Source: Flavobacterium degerlachei (GTDB lineage: Bacteria; Bacteroidota; Bacteroidia; Flavobacteriales; Flavobacteriaceae). From it: a stretch of 64,000 nucleotides of DNA. The stretch is taken from positions 1-64,000 of the forward strand of contig NZ_FNMV01000005.1 in NCBI RefSeq assembly GCF_900106645.1. The letters are read 5' to 3'. The first letter of the stretch is position 1; each line of letters begins with the position of its first letter. Shown piece after piece: positions 36,294 through 44,838 of this stretch. Below the pieces are notes generated by a model. That model had not been told where the DNA came from. It saw only the letters and a program-made list of their open reading frames with translations, and made no database searches. The translations under genes were made by a program, and so were the position numbers.

Positions 36294-36403
36294 GCACAAG
36301 AGTTTTGTATAAAGAAATTAGGTCCCGTTTTTCGCTGTATCTTTTTTTTGAAATAAAAAAAAAGGATGCCGCTGCAACCGGGGCTATTTCAAAACTTTTG
36401 TGC
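36294..36403. repeat. Intergenic hairpin repeat (copy 3) inside the mbn-like operon
   Basis: GCACAAGAGTTTTG (36294-36307) pairs with CAAAACTTTTGTGC (36390-36403) with one mismatch and encloses the repeat core (TCCCGTTTTTCGCTGTATC ... GGATGCCGCTGCAACCGGGG). It fills the gap between the MbnP-like and dihaem genes and may weaken or regulate read-through. Confidence 0.78.
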
Positions 36404-36423
36404 TTTTATCTAAATTTAAAACC

Positions 36424-37461
36424 ATGAAAATAAATCATTTTCTTTGGCTACTCATTCCGTTATTATTTAGTTGCTCAGATCAAGATGACGAGTATGTGAA
36501 TCTACCATTAGATTTCTCAGTACCCTCTAATTTTCCTGACCTGAAATATGATATCAGCTTAAATCCTCCTACAGAAAAAGGATTTGAACTAGGTAAAAAA
36601 TTATTTTATGACGGCCGTTTAGCTTCAGATGGACTAGTGTCTTGTGGGTTTTGTCACCTGCAAGAAAATGCCTTTACCCATCACGGACACACTGTAAGTC
36701 ATGGTGTTGATGATGCTCTGGGAACTAGAAACGCGCCTTCTATTCAAAACTTAGCTTATCAATCTGTATTTATGTATGATGGAGCGGCAAGCCATTTAGA
36801 CTTACAACCTATAATACCATTGACAAGTGCGATAGAAATGAATGGGGATTTAAATGCGATTCTTGCTATGATGAAAGCCGATAAAACCTATAAATTACTG
36901 TATAAAGAATCATTTGCTGACGGTGCTGTATCAGTTGAGAATATGCTAAAAGCGCTCTCGCAATTTATGGTAATGTTGACCTCATCTAATTCTAAATTTG
37001 ATCATTATAGACGCAATGAAACAGGAGGAACTTTTAGTAATGATGAAACTGCTGGCTACACCATTTTTAAAGCGAAATGTGCTTCTTGCCATGCAACGGA
37101 TTTAATGACTGATGATTCTTTTAGAAATAACGGTCTTGCCATAAACCCATTAATTAATGATGTGGGAAGGTATAGAGTAACAGAATTGGTACAAGATTAT
37201 TATAAGTTCAAAGTGCCTAGTCTTCGCAATGTTGAGATGACCGCGCCTTATATGCATGATGGTCGTTTTGGTTCGCTGGAATCAGTATTGAATCATTATA
37301 GTTCTGGAGTTGTCGCATCAGCTACTTTGGACCCTATTTTACAACAAAATGGCCAACTTGGGATTTCGCTTTCGGCTACAGAAAAAGAGCAATTAATTGC
37401 TTTCTTAAAAACATTAACCGACAATCAATATCTTACTGATAAACGATTTTCAGAATATTAA
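36424..37461 (+). CDS. MbnH/MauG-like dihaem cytochrome c peroxidase family lipoprotein
   Basis: From ATG 36424 the product is 345 residues with acyl-Cys C17 (LLFSCSDQ). Two haem c sites are present: CGFCH (74-78) and CASCH (219-223). PSLRNVEMTAPYMHDGRFGS is the conserved block before the C-terminal haem's distal region, and TRNAPSIQNLAYQSVFMYDG is typical of the family. With the MbnP-like gene upstream it is better read as a tryptophan-modifying MbnH-type enzyme than as a peroxide scavenger, although both are possible. A GTG eight codons upstream was rejected because it lies within the repeat arm. Confidence 0.9.
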   Translation: MKINHFLWLLIPLLFSCSDQDDEYVNLPLDFSVPSNFPDLKYDISLNPPTEKGFELGKKLFYDGRLASDGLVSCGFCHLQENAFTHHGHTVSHGVDDALGTRNAPSIQNLAYQSVFMYDGAASHLDLQPIIPLTSAIEMNGDLNAILAMMKADKTYKLLYKESFADGAVSVENMLKALSQFMVMLTSSNSKFDHYRRNETGGTFSNDETAGYTIFKAKCASCHATDLMTDDSFRNNGLAINPLINDVGRYRVTELVQDYYKFKVPSLRNVEMTAPYMHDGRFGSLESVLNHYSSGVVASATLDPILQQNGQLGISLSATEKEQLIAFLKTLTDNQYLTDKRFSEY

Positions 37462-37465
37462 TACA

Positions 37466-38437
37466 ATGAAAAATACAATCATAATATCTCTTTTTACTTT
37501 ATTAGCTGTTCAGTTTGCAACAGCAAAAACGGTGAAAGACAGCATTTCAGGTTTTACATTTCAGAAAATGCAATTGGATGCCGCAATGGATTTTGACTGC
37601 GATGCCTGCGGTTGTTCAGCAAGTGGTGGTAGTATGGGATTTAGCTCGATGCTAAATGCTAATTTTGTTGGAGTTCGTTACTTTAATCAAAGTTATAGCA
37701 GTAGGGATGGGATCTTTGCTAACTCTCCCTGGATTGATGAAAACTTTAATACAACTCAAGTATGGGCAAAAATACCTGTTACTGAGAAAATCCAAATTGC
37801 AGCTTTGATTCCGTATCACTTTCACGATCGAGAACTTACATCTGGTACTGAGAAAATCAGTGGGCTAGGGGATGTGACTATTATGGCAACTTATTCCGTT
37901 TATCAAACTCAAAAAGATAGTGCCGTATTTGCTCATAATTTACAAATAGGTGGAGGTGTAAAAATACCTACAGGAAAGTTTAAAGAATCTAACAATCTAG
38001 GTACTGTAAATCAAAGTTTTCAATTAGGAACAGGAAGTTGGGATTACCTTTTGCTAACGGAATACGTTATAAAAAGGAAAGATTTGGGATTAAATACGAT
38101 GCTTAATTATACTTTAAAGACAGAGAATGACAAGAAATACCAGTTTGGGAACCAACTTAACTATGGTAGTACTTTGTTTTATTTGTTAGATTTAAATTCG
38201 GTTCAGCTAGTACCTCAATTGGGTTTAGCTGGAGAAATCTATGAAACTAATAAGCAATATGGTGAAGCAGTACCTGATACTTCTGGAGATGTTCTTTTTA
38301 GTAAATTTGGTATCGAAGTAGGGAAAGATAAATTCTCAGTAGGAATTAATGCTATGCTACCTTTAAGTCAAAATTTATCGAGCGGAAGAATAGAATCTAA
38401 TTATAGATGGAGCGTAAATCTGAATTACACGTTATAG
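37466..38437 (+). CDS. Outer-membrane protein with N-terminal CxxCxC cluster
   Basis: A 323-residue secreted protein (signal to about ATAK21). The mature N-terminus has a Cys cluster CDACGC (C45, C48, C50) followed by SASGGSMGFSS; the rest is a beta-barrel-like series (LGDVTIMATYSVY, NLQIGGGVKIPTGKFKES, WRSVNLNYTL-type end) resembling the Phenol_MetA_deg/transporter family. It starts 4 bp after the dihaem gene, so it belongs to the operon. The Cys cluster at the mouth of a barrel suggests metal capture or export; this is inference. Confidence 0.85.
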   Translation: MKNTIIISLFTLLAVQFATAKTVKDSISGFTFQKMQLDAAMDFDCDACGCSASGGSMGFSSMLNANFVGVRYFNQSYSSRDGIFANSPWIDENFNTTQVWAKIPVTEKIQIAALIPYHFHDRELTSGTEKISGLGDVTIMATYSVYQTQKDSAVFAHNLQIGGGVKIPTGKFKESNNLGTVNQSFQLGTGSWDYLLLTEYVIKRKDLGLNTMLNYTLKTENDKKYQFGNQLNYGSTLFYLLDLNSVQLVPQLGLAGEIYETNKQYGEAVPDTSGDVLFSKFGIEVGKDKFSVGINAMLPLSQNLSSGRIESNYRWSVNLNYTL

Positions 38438-38463
38438 AATAAAAGAACCTTTTTTTATGTATT

Positions 38464-38503
38464 AAACCCGATGCTTTTATAAAAGGCCTCGGGTTTATTT
38501 TTT
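38464..38503 (+). terminator. Terminator of the mbn-like operon
   Basis: AAACCCGA (38464-38471) pairs with TCGGGTTT (38489-38496), followed by a T run. It marks the end of the operon. Confidence 0.8.
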
Positions 38504-38589
38504 TAAGAATAAGTGTGATATGATATATATCAGCTTTTTACTGCCTTAAAATACTAATATTTGTGGATTAATATTTAAAAAATATTTCC

Positions 38590-40389
38590 ATGACAACAAC
38601 TAAACCGTTACATACATTTCACATTCCGGTAATGGGATTGGCATATACTATTGACAGTCCTATTCGAGTAGCGAAGTATGGTATTTCATCTGTGATTTCA
38701 ATCATTGATGATGATCTTATTGAAAAAATGAGTGCTTTTTATAGTGCTAAATTCGACGTTCCTTATCAGGAAATTACTCAAAAAATTCACGATTACCGCG
38801 CAGAGCGTATCACTTCTTATTTGAATTTAGTCGACAAAATCGTAAAAGATAAATTCGATAATTTCAAAAACGAGCTGACTGAAAGCAAACAGGCATTGGA
38901 GAATTATATTGCCATGTTGCCCAATAAATCCGAAATCAAAATTGGACTACAAAATTTGATGGAAGATGGCAAGGAAGCCATTATGAATTATCTTGACACT
39001 AATTTGGCAGCTGGAGAAATCGATGTGAATATCATGACAAAGGTTGACAAAGATAATTTTATCAAAGACGAGCAATTAGCCACTGAGTTTAATGATGCTC
39101 ATGCTTCACTTCGTGGTTTTGCTAATAGTACACTGTCTTCTTCGGTGGTACTTTCGGCAGGAATGAATCCAAGATTATACAGTTATTTTGAAAATTTTGA
39201 TGTCTTTTTTCCAGATGTAAACAATCATTTGAATAAGAAAGTCATCCTTAAAGTTAGTGATTTCAGATCAGCGATGATTCAAGGGAATTTCTTGGCGAAA
39301 AAAGGCCTTTGGGTTTCTGAATATAGAATTGAATCTGGACTGAATTGTGGTGGTCATGCTTTTGCTACTGAAGGGTATTTATTGGGCCCAATTTTAGAAG
39401 AGTTCAAAGAGAAAAAAGAACAACTGATTCAGTCTGCACATGAATTGATGGTGAAAGCTTTAACCATTAAAGGAAAGCATGTTCCTGAGCAAGCATTAGA
39501 ATTAAAAATTACTGTTCAGGGTGGTGTAGGAACTGCTGAAGAGCATGATTTTCTATTGAGCCATTATAAGGTAGATTCTGTGGGCTGGGGTTCACCATTT
39601 TTATTGGTTCCGGAAGCAACTTCTGTTGATGAAGACACCCGTACATTATTGGCGAAAGCCAAAGAAGAAGATTTATATTTGAGTCATATTTCGCCATTGG
39701 GAATTCCTTTTAATACTTTGAGAGGAACAACAAATGAAATGCTCAAGCAAAAACGGATTCATGAAAGCAATGCAGGAAGTTCTTGTCCCAAAAAGTTTTT
39801 GGCACTAAGTAAAGAATTTGGCGCTAAAGGGATTTGCACGGCTTCTAAAAAATACCAAGATGTAAAACTGGAGGAATTAGAAGCTAAAAAGGATGTTTTT
39901 TCTGCTGAAACTTTCGAGAACGCGAAAAATAAAATCACTGAAAAGTCTTGCCTTTGTGTTGGATTGGCGAATGCATCCTATTTAGAAAATGATATTAAAA
40001 TTAAAGGACAGGCGCAAGGCGTGGTTATTTGTCCAGGACCAAATATGGCTTATTTCGATCAGGAAGTGTCACTTTCAAAAATGGTACAACATATTTATGG
40101 AAATGATTCCGTTTTGACTGAAACGAATCGCCCAAATATGTTTGTCAAAGAATTGAAAATGTATCTGGATTATTTAAATAATGAAATCGCAACCGTTTCT
40201 GCGGAGATAACAGCTGGTCAAATTAAAAAATGGAATTCATTCAAAAAGAATTTAGGAGAAGGAATTGGCTATTATCAAAGCTTATTTTTATCAAGTATTT
40301 CTTCCGAAAATGAGAAAATTCAGTACCTGCTAAGTTTCTATAAAGAGGAGCTATCAAACATTAAAATTCCAGAATTGAAAGTAGCATAA
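38590..40389 (+). CDS. Large conserved protein of unknown function, possible flavin/Fe-S enzyme
   Basis: The 599-residue protein is cytoplasmic (no signal). The N-terminal ~170 residues are helical. The middle has SGLNCGGHAFATEGYLLGPI (C253) and VQGGVGTAEEHDFLL (309-323), the latter like a phosphate loop of FMN TIM barrels. The C-terminal half has cysteines at 399 (SSCPKK), 416 (GICTAS), 454 and 456 (KSCLCVGL) and 481 (VICPGP) that could hold an iron-sulphur cluster. I do not recognise the family with certainty; a distant relation to glutamate-synthase-type or nitronate-monooxygenase-type barrels is a guess. It has its own terminator and no obvious partners. Confidence 0.8.
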   Translation: MTTTKPLHTFHIPVMGLAYTIDSPIRVAKYGISSVISIIDDDLIEKMSAFYSAKFDVPYQEITQKIHDYRAERITSYLNLVDKIVKDKFDNFKNELTESKQALENYIAMLPNKSEIKIGLQNLMEDGKEAIMNYLDTNLAAGEIDVNIMTKVDKDNFIKDEQLATEFNDAHASLRGFANSTLSSSVVLSAGMNPRLYSYFENFDVFFPDVNNHLNKKVILKVSDFRSAMIQGNFLAKKGLWVSEYRIESGLNCGGHAFATEGYLLGPILEEFKEKKEQLIQSAHELMVKALTIKGKHVPEQALELKITVQGGVGTAEEHDFLLSHYKVDSVGWGSPFLLVPEATSVDEDTRTLLAKAKEEDLYLSHISPLGIPFNTLRGTTNEMLKQKRIHESNAGSSCPKKFLALSKEFGAKGICTASKKYQDVKLEELEAKKDVFSAETFENAKNKITEKSCLCVGLANASYLENDIKIKGQAQGVVICPGPNMAYFDQEVSLSKMVQHIYGNDSVLTETNRPNMFVKELKMYLDYLNNEIATVSAEITAGQIKKWNSFKKNLGEGIGYYQSLFLSSISSENEKIQYLLSFYKEELSNIKIPELKVA

Positions 40390-40395
40390 ATTAAG

Positions 40396-40426
40396 AAAGC
40401 GGCTTGAAATTTCAAGCCGCTTTTTT
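40396..40426. terminator. Strong terminator
   Basis: AAAGCGGCTTGAA and TTCAAGCCGCTTT form a long perfect palindrome followed by Ts, 7 bp after the stop of the 599-aa gene. It can also act on the convergent gene ending at 40490. Confidence 0.92.
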
Positions 40427-40489
40427 ATGTGTTGTCACGAAAAAATAATATACAAAAGAAGTTTGTACTCTGACAAAAATGAGCTTTAG

Positions 40490-41146
40490 TTAGGCTTTTA
40501 ATTCATTCATGTCGGCAAGAATTCCATCTAGTTTTTTTAATATTCTACCATAACCAAGCTTCAGGTCGAAATCTCCTATTTGTGCTCCAAAGTAGGCTAA
40601 TAAACTGATAATAGTAACCCCCCCTAGGATTAAAATTAATGGAAAACCAAAAACTAAATAGGTGTCTGGGAATTGTAGTAAAATGAAGTTTACAAATTTA
40701 TTTCCAGGAATATCCCCGCCAATACTACCAAACCAAAATCCTGCAACCATGATTATGAAAACGTATGGATATAAAAACCGAGACAGCGAAGTATTTGTTG
40801 CCGTCATTTCTTTAACCCAATTGTCAAACGAAAGCAAGTATTGGTAGCTGTTTTGGGTTTTGTCCAATGTATCTAAACGCTTACTGAATTTTTGTGCAAT
40901 AGTGACTATAACAAAAAATAAAACGAACATTCCAATTCCCATATAAGGTATTTTAACAAGAAATGAAATTGGTAAAATAATAAATGCAAACGCAACGATT
41001 GCAATTCGATTTATTTTATACATTCTTCTAAATTTATCTACTATATCTATCGATTTTTGACTGTAGAGATTGTTCAGTTTTGGTGCTAATAGAGCATCGT
41101 TTTTTAAAAAACCTTCTTTCCATATTGTTTCAATTGACTTTTCCAT
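40490..41146 (-). CDS. Membrane protein downstream of a sigma factor
   Basis: A 218-residue protein. The N-terminal ~50 residues are cytoplasmic, followed by a paired hydrophobic region (about 48-90, IAIVAFAFIILPISFLVKIP and YMGIGMFVLFFVIVTIA), a loop, and two more segments near 124-142 (YPYVFIIMVAGFWFGSIG) and 160-185 (YLVFGFPLILILGGVTIISL). It overlaps the sigma-factor gene by 17 bp, as anti-sigma genes often do. A regulatory role on that sigma is therefore likely, though no anti-sigma domain is recognised. Confidence 0.8.
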   Translation of the reverse strand: MEKSIETIWKEGFLKNDALLAPKLNNLYSQKSIDIVDKFRRMYKINRIAIVAFAFIILPISFLVKIPYMGIGMFVLFFVIVTIAQKFSKRLDTLDKTQNSYQYLLSFDNWVKEMTATNTSLSRFLYPYVFIIMVAGFWFGSIGGDIPGNKFVNFILLQFPDTYLVFGFPLILILGGVTIISLLAYFGAQIGDFDLKLGYGRILKKLDGILADMNELKA

Positions 41147-41615
41147 CTAATAATTTTTTTAATCGTTCTTTAATTCTTTTAATACGGACCCCAATGTTGT
41201 TTGGGTTTGTTCCAATAATTTCTGCGATTTCCTGATATGACTTTTCTTCCAGATAAAGCATAATAACCGCCCTGTCTACTTCAGATAATTGTCTGATTGC
41301 CTGATAGAGTTGGTTAAGAGATTCATCTACAAAAGAACGGCTGTCCTCGATTGCCTCGTCAGGCAAAGAATTAGAAACAAAATGATGTTTCTTTTTTTTC
41401 TTTAGTAAAGTCAAGCACACATTTAATGATATCCTATACACCCAGGTCGACCACTCCGACTTTTCTTGAAAACTTTCGTGGCTTCGCCAGATCTGTAAAC
41501 AGACCTCTTGATAATAATCCTCAAAATCCTCTTGGGTATTGGTATACGCCCTGCAAATCTTGATGATGATTCCTGAATAGGGTAAAATGAATGTGGTGTA
41601 AAAATCGCTACTCAC
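41130..41615 (-). CDS. RNA polymerase ECF-type sigma factor
   Basis: The 161 residues contain region 2 (DFEDYYQEVCLQIWRSHESF, EWSTWVYRISLNVCLTLLK) and region 4 (LSEVDRAVIMLYLEEKSYQE, IIGTNPNNIGVRIKRIKERL). There is no region 3 or 1, as expected for ECF sigma factors. It is coupled to the membrane-protein gene downstream. The target regulon is not evident. Confidence 0.94.
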   Translation of the reverse strand: MSSDFYTTFILPYSGIIIKICRAYTNTQEDFEDYYQEVCLQIWRSHESFQEKSEWSTWVYRISLNVCLTLLKKKKKHHFVSNSLPDEAIEDSRSFVDESLNQLYQAIRQLSEVDRAVIMLYLEEKSYQEIAEIIGTNPNNIGVRIKRIKERLKKLLDGKVN

Positions 41616-41978
41616 TATTGTTTTTTCTTAATTAGTGGCTAAAGTTCTGAATTATTACAGCTTAAAGAATATTTTTTTTGAAAATTTTAAAATTGACTGA
41701 GTTTTTTGTTTTAGGAAATGTTTAGTTTATGGGGAGCATTAGGAAGTGAGACCTCTGTTGTTTTGGCTTGTTATACTGCATTTTACGATTTTTTTTGTGG
41801 TACAGACAAAAGGCAAATGAAAGAGAGGATTAGACTAAATTAGTGAATTGCAATAGGAATAAATATTCATTTTAATTAGCGATTATGCACAAATAATTTG
41901 CGAATCAAAACTCATGCTTCATTTGTTTGACATTTTTTTAAATTGTAGTTTTGCCACCCTTTAAATCTATCGAAAACA
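41616..41978. promoter_or_regulatory. Divergent intergenic region with a promoter for the propeller lipoprotein
   Basis: TTG at 41923-41925 and TAGTTTTG at 41946-41953 are 20 bp apart, close to the consensus, and lie 25 bases before the ATG at 41979. The rest of the 363 bp is AT-rich with no gene or repeat seen; the sigma-factor promoter is not obvious, which might mean it uses its own ECF-type promoter. Confidence 0.55.
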
Positions 41979-43592
41979 ATGAAAATTAAAATCCTAGCAC
42001 TAGGCTTACTAGCAATGGCTCTTGTTCAATCGTGCCAATCAAACGATGATCTTTCTGGTAAAGATGAAAAAGTAATATTAAATTCAGATGCAAATGCGCT
42101 AAGCGCAAGAATGGATCACTCTAGCTCTGGAGTAATTAATTTAGTAGGATCTAATTTGACTTCTAAAAATGCTGCAACTTCTGAAACAGATACCTTTCCT
42201 ATGTCTTTAGTAGCTGAAGTTAATCCTCCTATTTATGAAGGAAAAACACTTACCGCAACTCATGTTGATGTAAAGGATAAATATGTTTACGTTTCCTACA
42301 ATACTGCAGGAGAAACCTATTTAGGCGGACTTGATGTTATCGATATATCTGAGCCTAATAATCCTAAACTTGTAGTTCAAGCGATTTTACCTAATACTGA
42401 TATTAGTACTGTAATTTACGATAATGGTAATTTGTATTTTTCTGGTGCAACAAGTGTTGATGCTAATGCAAATTTAACTACTCCCGCTTTTGTTGCAAAA
42501 ATGCCATTGCAAAACGGACTTTTAACTACCGATTATTCTAACATTCCTTTGTTAAGCTATGTAGGAACTGGAGTAGCGGTAGGTACTAACGATTATTTTT
42601 CTGTATCGGGTAATAATGGAGTTTTAGCGAAAATTGATAAAGTAACCAATTCGATTAAAGTGACTATTCCTATAGCTGATTTAAGAGCTTTAGGGTATAT
42701 CAACAATAAAGTAGTTGTGCTTAGTGGAACCGAAGGGGTAAAAGTGTACAATGCTGACTCTATGAGTTTAGTTTCTTCTTTCGCAACAAGCACTGATGTG
42801 GTTGATGCTAAAAGAACTATTGATTTTCAAGGCGACAATATATTAGTAGCACAAGGATACAGGGGTTTATTGGTTTATAGCGCTACAGGAAGTCTTTTAC
42901 AGACTTTATCATTGCCAACAAATATTGCAGATGCTAATCCACTTGATGTTGTGACAAATGGTGTTTCTGTTAATGGTGATTATGCCTATGCTGCTAATGG
43001 TGCTGCTGGAATTGCTGTTTATCAAAAACAAGCTTTAAACTTAGTGTCTTTAGGTAGTATCTCCTTGGGAGGTTCTGCAAATTATGTGAAAAGTGTAGGT
43101 GATTATATTTTTGTAGCAACTGGTTCTGGTGGTTTAAAAATTGTTAAAAAAGTAACGGTACCTACAATAGATTGTTCTACTTATCCAACATATAATGGAG
43201 GACAATGGCTTAATGTTAATTCTGGAGAAACATTGAACTATCAAGGTTCTGCTTCAATACAAGGAATTAATGTCAATCAAAACTTAACGTTTTGTGGATC
43301 ACTATCAATAAAACAAGGTGTTAATATTAATAGCGGCGGTGTTTTTACTATGAAAGGTTCTATGGCGCAAGGAAATTACAATAGTAATAGTAGTAACTTT
43401 AATTTTAATGTAAACGGTACTTTTAAAGTAGAAGGAAGCGTTGTACTCTATGGTAATTTAATACTTAATAGTGGTGCTACAATAGAGTTTGTAGGCTCTG
43501 GATCTAGTATTACTATTTACGGTAAAGTAACTAAAAATAGTGGTGTAACCATCAAAGGAGATTATACTGACACTTTCAATAAATTGAAATAA
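41979..43592 (+). CDS. Lipoprotein with LVIVD-like propeller and C-terminal repeats
   Basis: The 537 residues begin with a lipoprotein signal (LALGLLAMALVQSCQSND). The middle (about 75-390) shows beta-propeller-type repeats such as LGGLDVIDISEPNNPKLVVQ, GNNGVLAKIDKVTNSIKVTI and NGVSVNGDYAYAANGAAGIA. From about 400 a separate domain follows with YNGGQWLNVNSGETLNYQGS and short repeated glycine/asparagine beta-strands (INVNQNLTFCGSLSI, GTFKVEGSVVLYGNLILNSG), like a small beta-helix. Likely a surface-exposed lipoprotein; partner or ligand unknown. Confidence 0.85.
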   Translation: MKIKILALGLLAMALVQSCQSNDDLSGKDEKVILNSDANALSARMDHSSSGVINLVGSNLTSKNAATSETDTFPMSLVAEVNPPIYEGKTLTATHVDVKDKYVYVSYNTAGETYLGGLDVIDISEPNNPKLVVQAILPNTDISTVIYDNGNLYFSGATSVDANANLTTPAFVAKMPLQNGLLTTDYSNIPLLSYVGTGVAVGTNDYFSVSGNNGVLAKIDKVTNSIKVTIPIADLRALGYINNKVVVLSGTEGVKVYNADSMSLVSSFATSTDVVDAKRTIDFQGDNILVAQGYRGLLVYSATGSLLQTLSLPTNIADANPLDVVTNGVSVNGDYAYAANGAAGIAVYQKQALNLVSLGSISLGGSANYVKSVGDYIFVATGSGGLKIVKKVTVPTIDCSTYPTYNGGQWLNVNSGETLNYQGSASIQGINVNQNLTFCGSLSIKQGVNINSGGVFTMKGSMAQGNYNSNSSNFNFNVNGTFKVEGSVVLYGNLILNSGATIEFVGSGSSITIYGKVTKNSGVTIKGDYTDTFNKLK

Positions 43593-43616
43593 GATTCATA
43601 ATCAATATTAACATGA

Positions 43617-43650
43617 AAAAAGGAACTTCAATTGGAGTTCCTTTTTTTAT
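43617..43650 (+). terminator. Terminator, copy of a shared sequence
   Basis: AGGAACTTCAA / TTGGAGTTCCT forms a stem flanked by A and T runs. It is almost identical to the terminator at 44784-44819, including the TATAAAT that follows. Confidence 0.88.
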
Positions 43651-43747
43651 AAATTTCAGTTAATATTCTAAGGGGATAAACTTTTATAAAAACAAGCTGC
43701 TGAAGACTATCTTTACGGCCGTTAATCATATCAATTTTTTTATAAAT

Positions 43748-44767
43748 ATGGAAAAACCTAGTGCAACTTATAAGATTTCTTTTTTTTCAACGCAACCCTA
43801 CGACAAGATTTTTTTTGAAAAGTACAATGCAGATTTTGGTTTTCAATTGGAGTTTTTTGATACGCAACTTAATCTAAAGACCGTTCAATTGATAAGTAAT
43901 TCTTCGATTGTTTGCGTCTTTGTAAATGATTGCGTTGATGATGCAGTAATTGCAGAATTGGCAGCTAAAAAGGTCGAAATTATTGCTTTACGATGTGCGG
44001 GTTTTAATAATGTGGACTTGGAAGCCGCCAAAAAACATAATATTCGCGTTTGCCGAGTTCCGGCCTATTCTCCTCAGGCAGTTGCAGAACATGCTATGGC
44101 TATGATTTTGACTCTAAATAGAAAAACCCATAAGGCTTATAATAGAGTTCGCGAGCAAAATTTTTCGTTAAACGGGCTCCTAGGTTTTGACTTGTTTGGA
44201 AAAACTATAGGTGTCGTTGGTACAGGGAATATTGGGAAAGCTTTTGTAAAAATTGCAATCGGTTTTGGGTGTAGAGTGCTTGCTTTTGATGTAGCAGTAG
44301 ATGCTCAACTAGAACAGTTAGGGGTTGTGTATAGCGATTTGGATACCCTCTTTAAAGAATCGGATATTATCTCTTTACATTGTCCATTAAACGAAAATAC
44401 TAAACATATTATAGATGCTCAGTCGCTTTCAGTAATGAAAAAAAATGTAATGATTATTAACACTAGCCGAGGTGGATTAATTGAAACTTCGAGTGTTATA
44501 GATGCATTGAAAGAAGAAAAAGTAGGGTATTTGGGAATTGATGTATATGAACAGGAAGAGAAACTATTTTTTAAAGATTTATCTGCCGATATAATTAAAG
44601 ATGATGTAATTCAGCGATTGATGAGTTTTCCTAATGTTTTGGTTACGGCTCACCAGGCATTTTTTACAGAGGAAGCTTTAACTCAAATAGCTTTGGTTAC
44701 ATTAAATAATATTCAAGAATTAATACAAAAAAATAGTATTGAAAACCAGTCAGCACTACTTGTTTGA
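43748..44767 (+). CDS. D-2-hydroxyacid dehydrogenase (D-lactate dehydrogenase type)
   Basis: A 339-residue NAD-dependent enzyme. The Rossmann motif is GVVGTGNIGKAFV (about 157-169). The catalytic Arg is in INTSRGGLIE, the Glu in the EQEEKLFF region, and the His in TAHQAFFTEEAL, all in the order of the D-lactate/D-LDH branch. The F-rich LFFKDLS segment is typical of fermentative LdhA. Pyruvate is the likely substrate. Near-identical terminators lie on each side. Confidence 0.92.
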   Translation: MEKPSATYKISFFSTQPYDKIFFEKYNADFGFQLEFFDTQLNLKTVQLISNSSIVCVFVNDCVDDAVIAELAAKKVEIIALRCAGFNNVDLEAAKKHNIRVCRVPAYSPQAVAEHAMAMILTLNRKTHKAYNRVREQNFSLNGLLGFDLFGKTIGVVGTGNIGKAFVKIAIGFGCRVLAFDVAVDAQLEQLGVVYSDLDTLFKESDIISLHCPLNENTKHIIDAQSLSVMKKNVMIINTSRGGLIETSSVIDALKEEKVGYLGIDVYEQEEKLFFKDLSADIIKDDVIQRLMSFPNVLVTAHQAFFTEEALTQIALVTLNNIQELIQKNSIENQSALLV

Positions 44768-44783
44768 TTGTAATGGTTATTTA

Positions 44784-44819
44784 TAAAAAAAGGAACTTCA
44801 TTTGAAGTTCCTTTTTTTA
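44784..44819. terminator. Terminator between the dehydrogenase gene and lysS
   Basis: AAAAAAAGGAACTTCA and TGAAGTTCCTTTTTTT form a near-perfect palindrome between convergent genes, so it can stop both. It duplicates the hairpin at 43617. Confidence 0.9.
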
Positions 44820-44838
44820 TAAATATAATTTTTGAGTT

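Noticed and set aside
36400..36423. GTG start of the dihaem protein
   Set aside because: It lies in the right arm of the repeat; the ATG at 36424 gives a standard lipoprotein signal.
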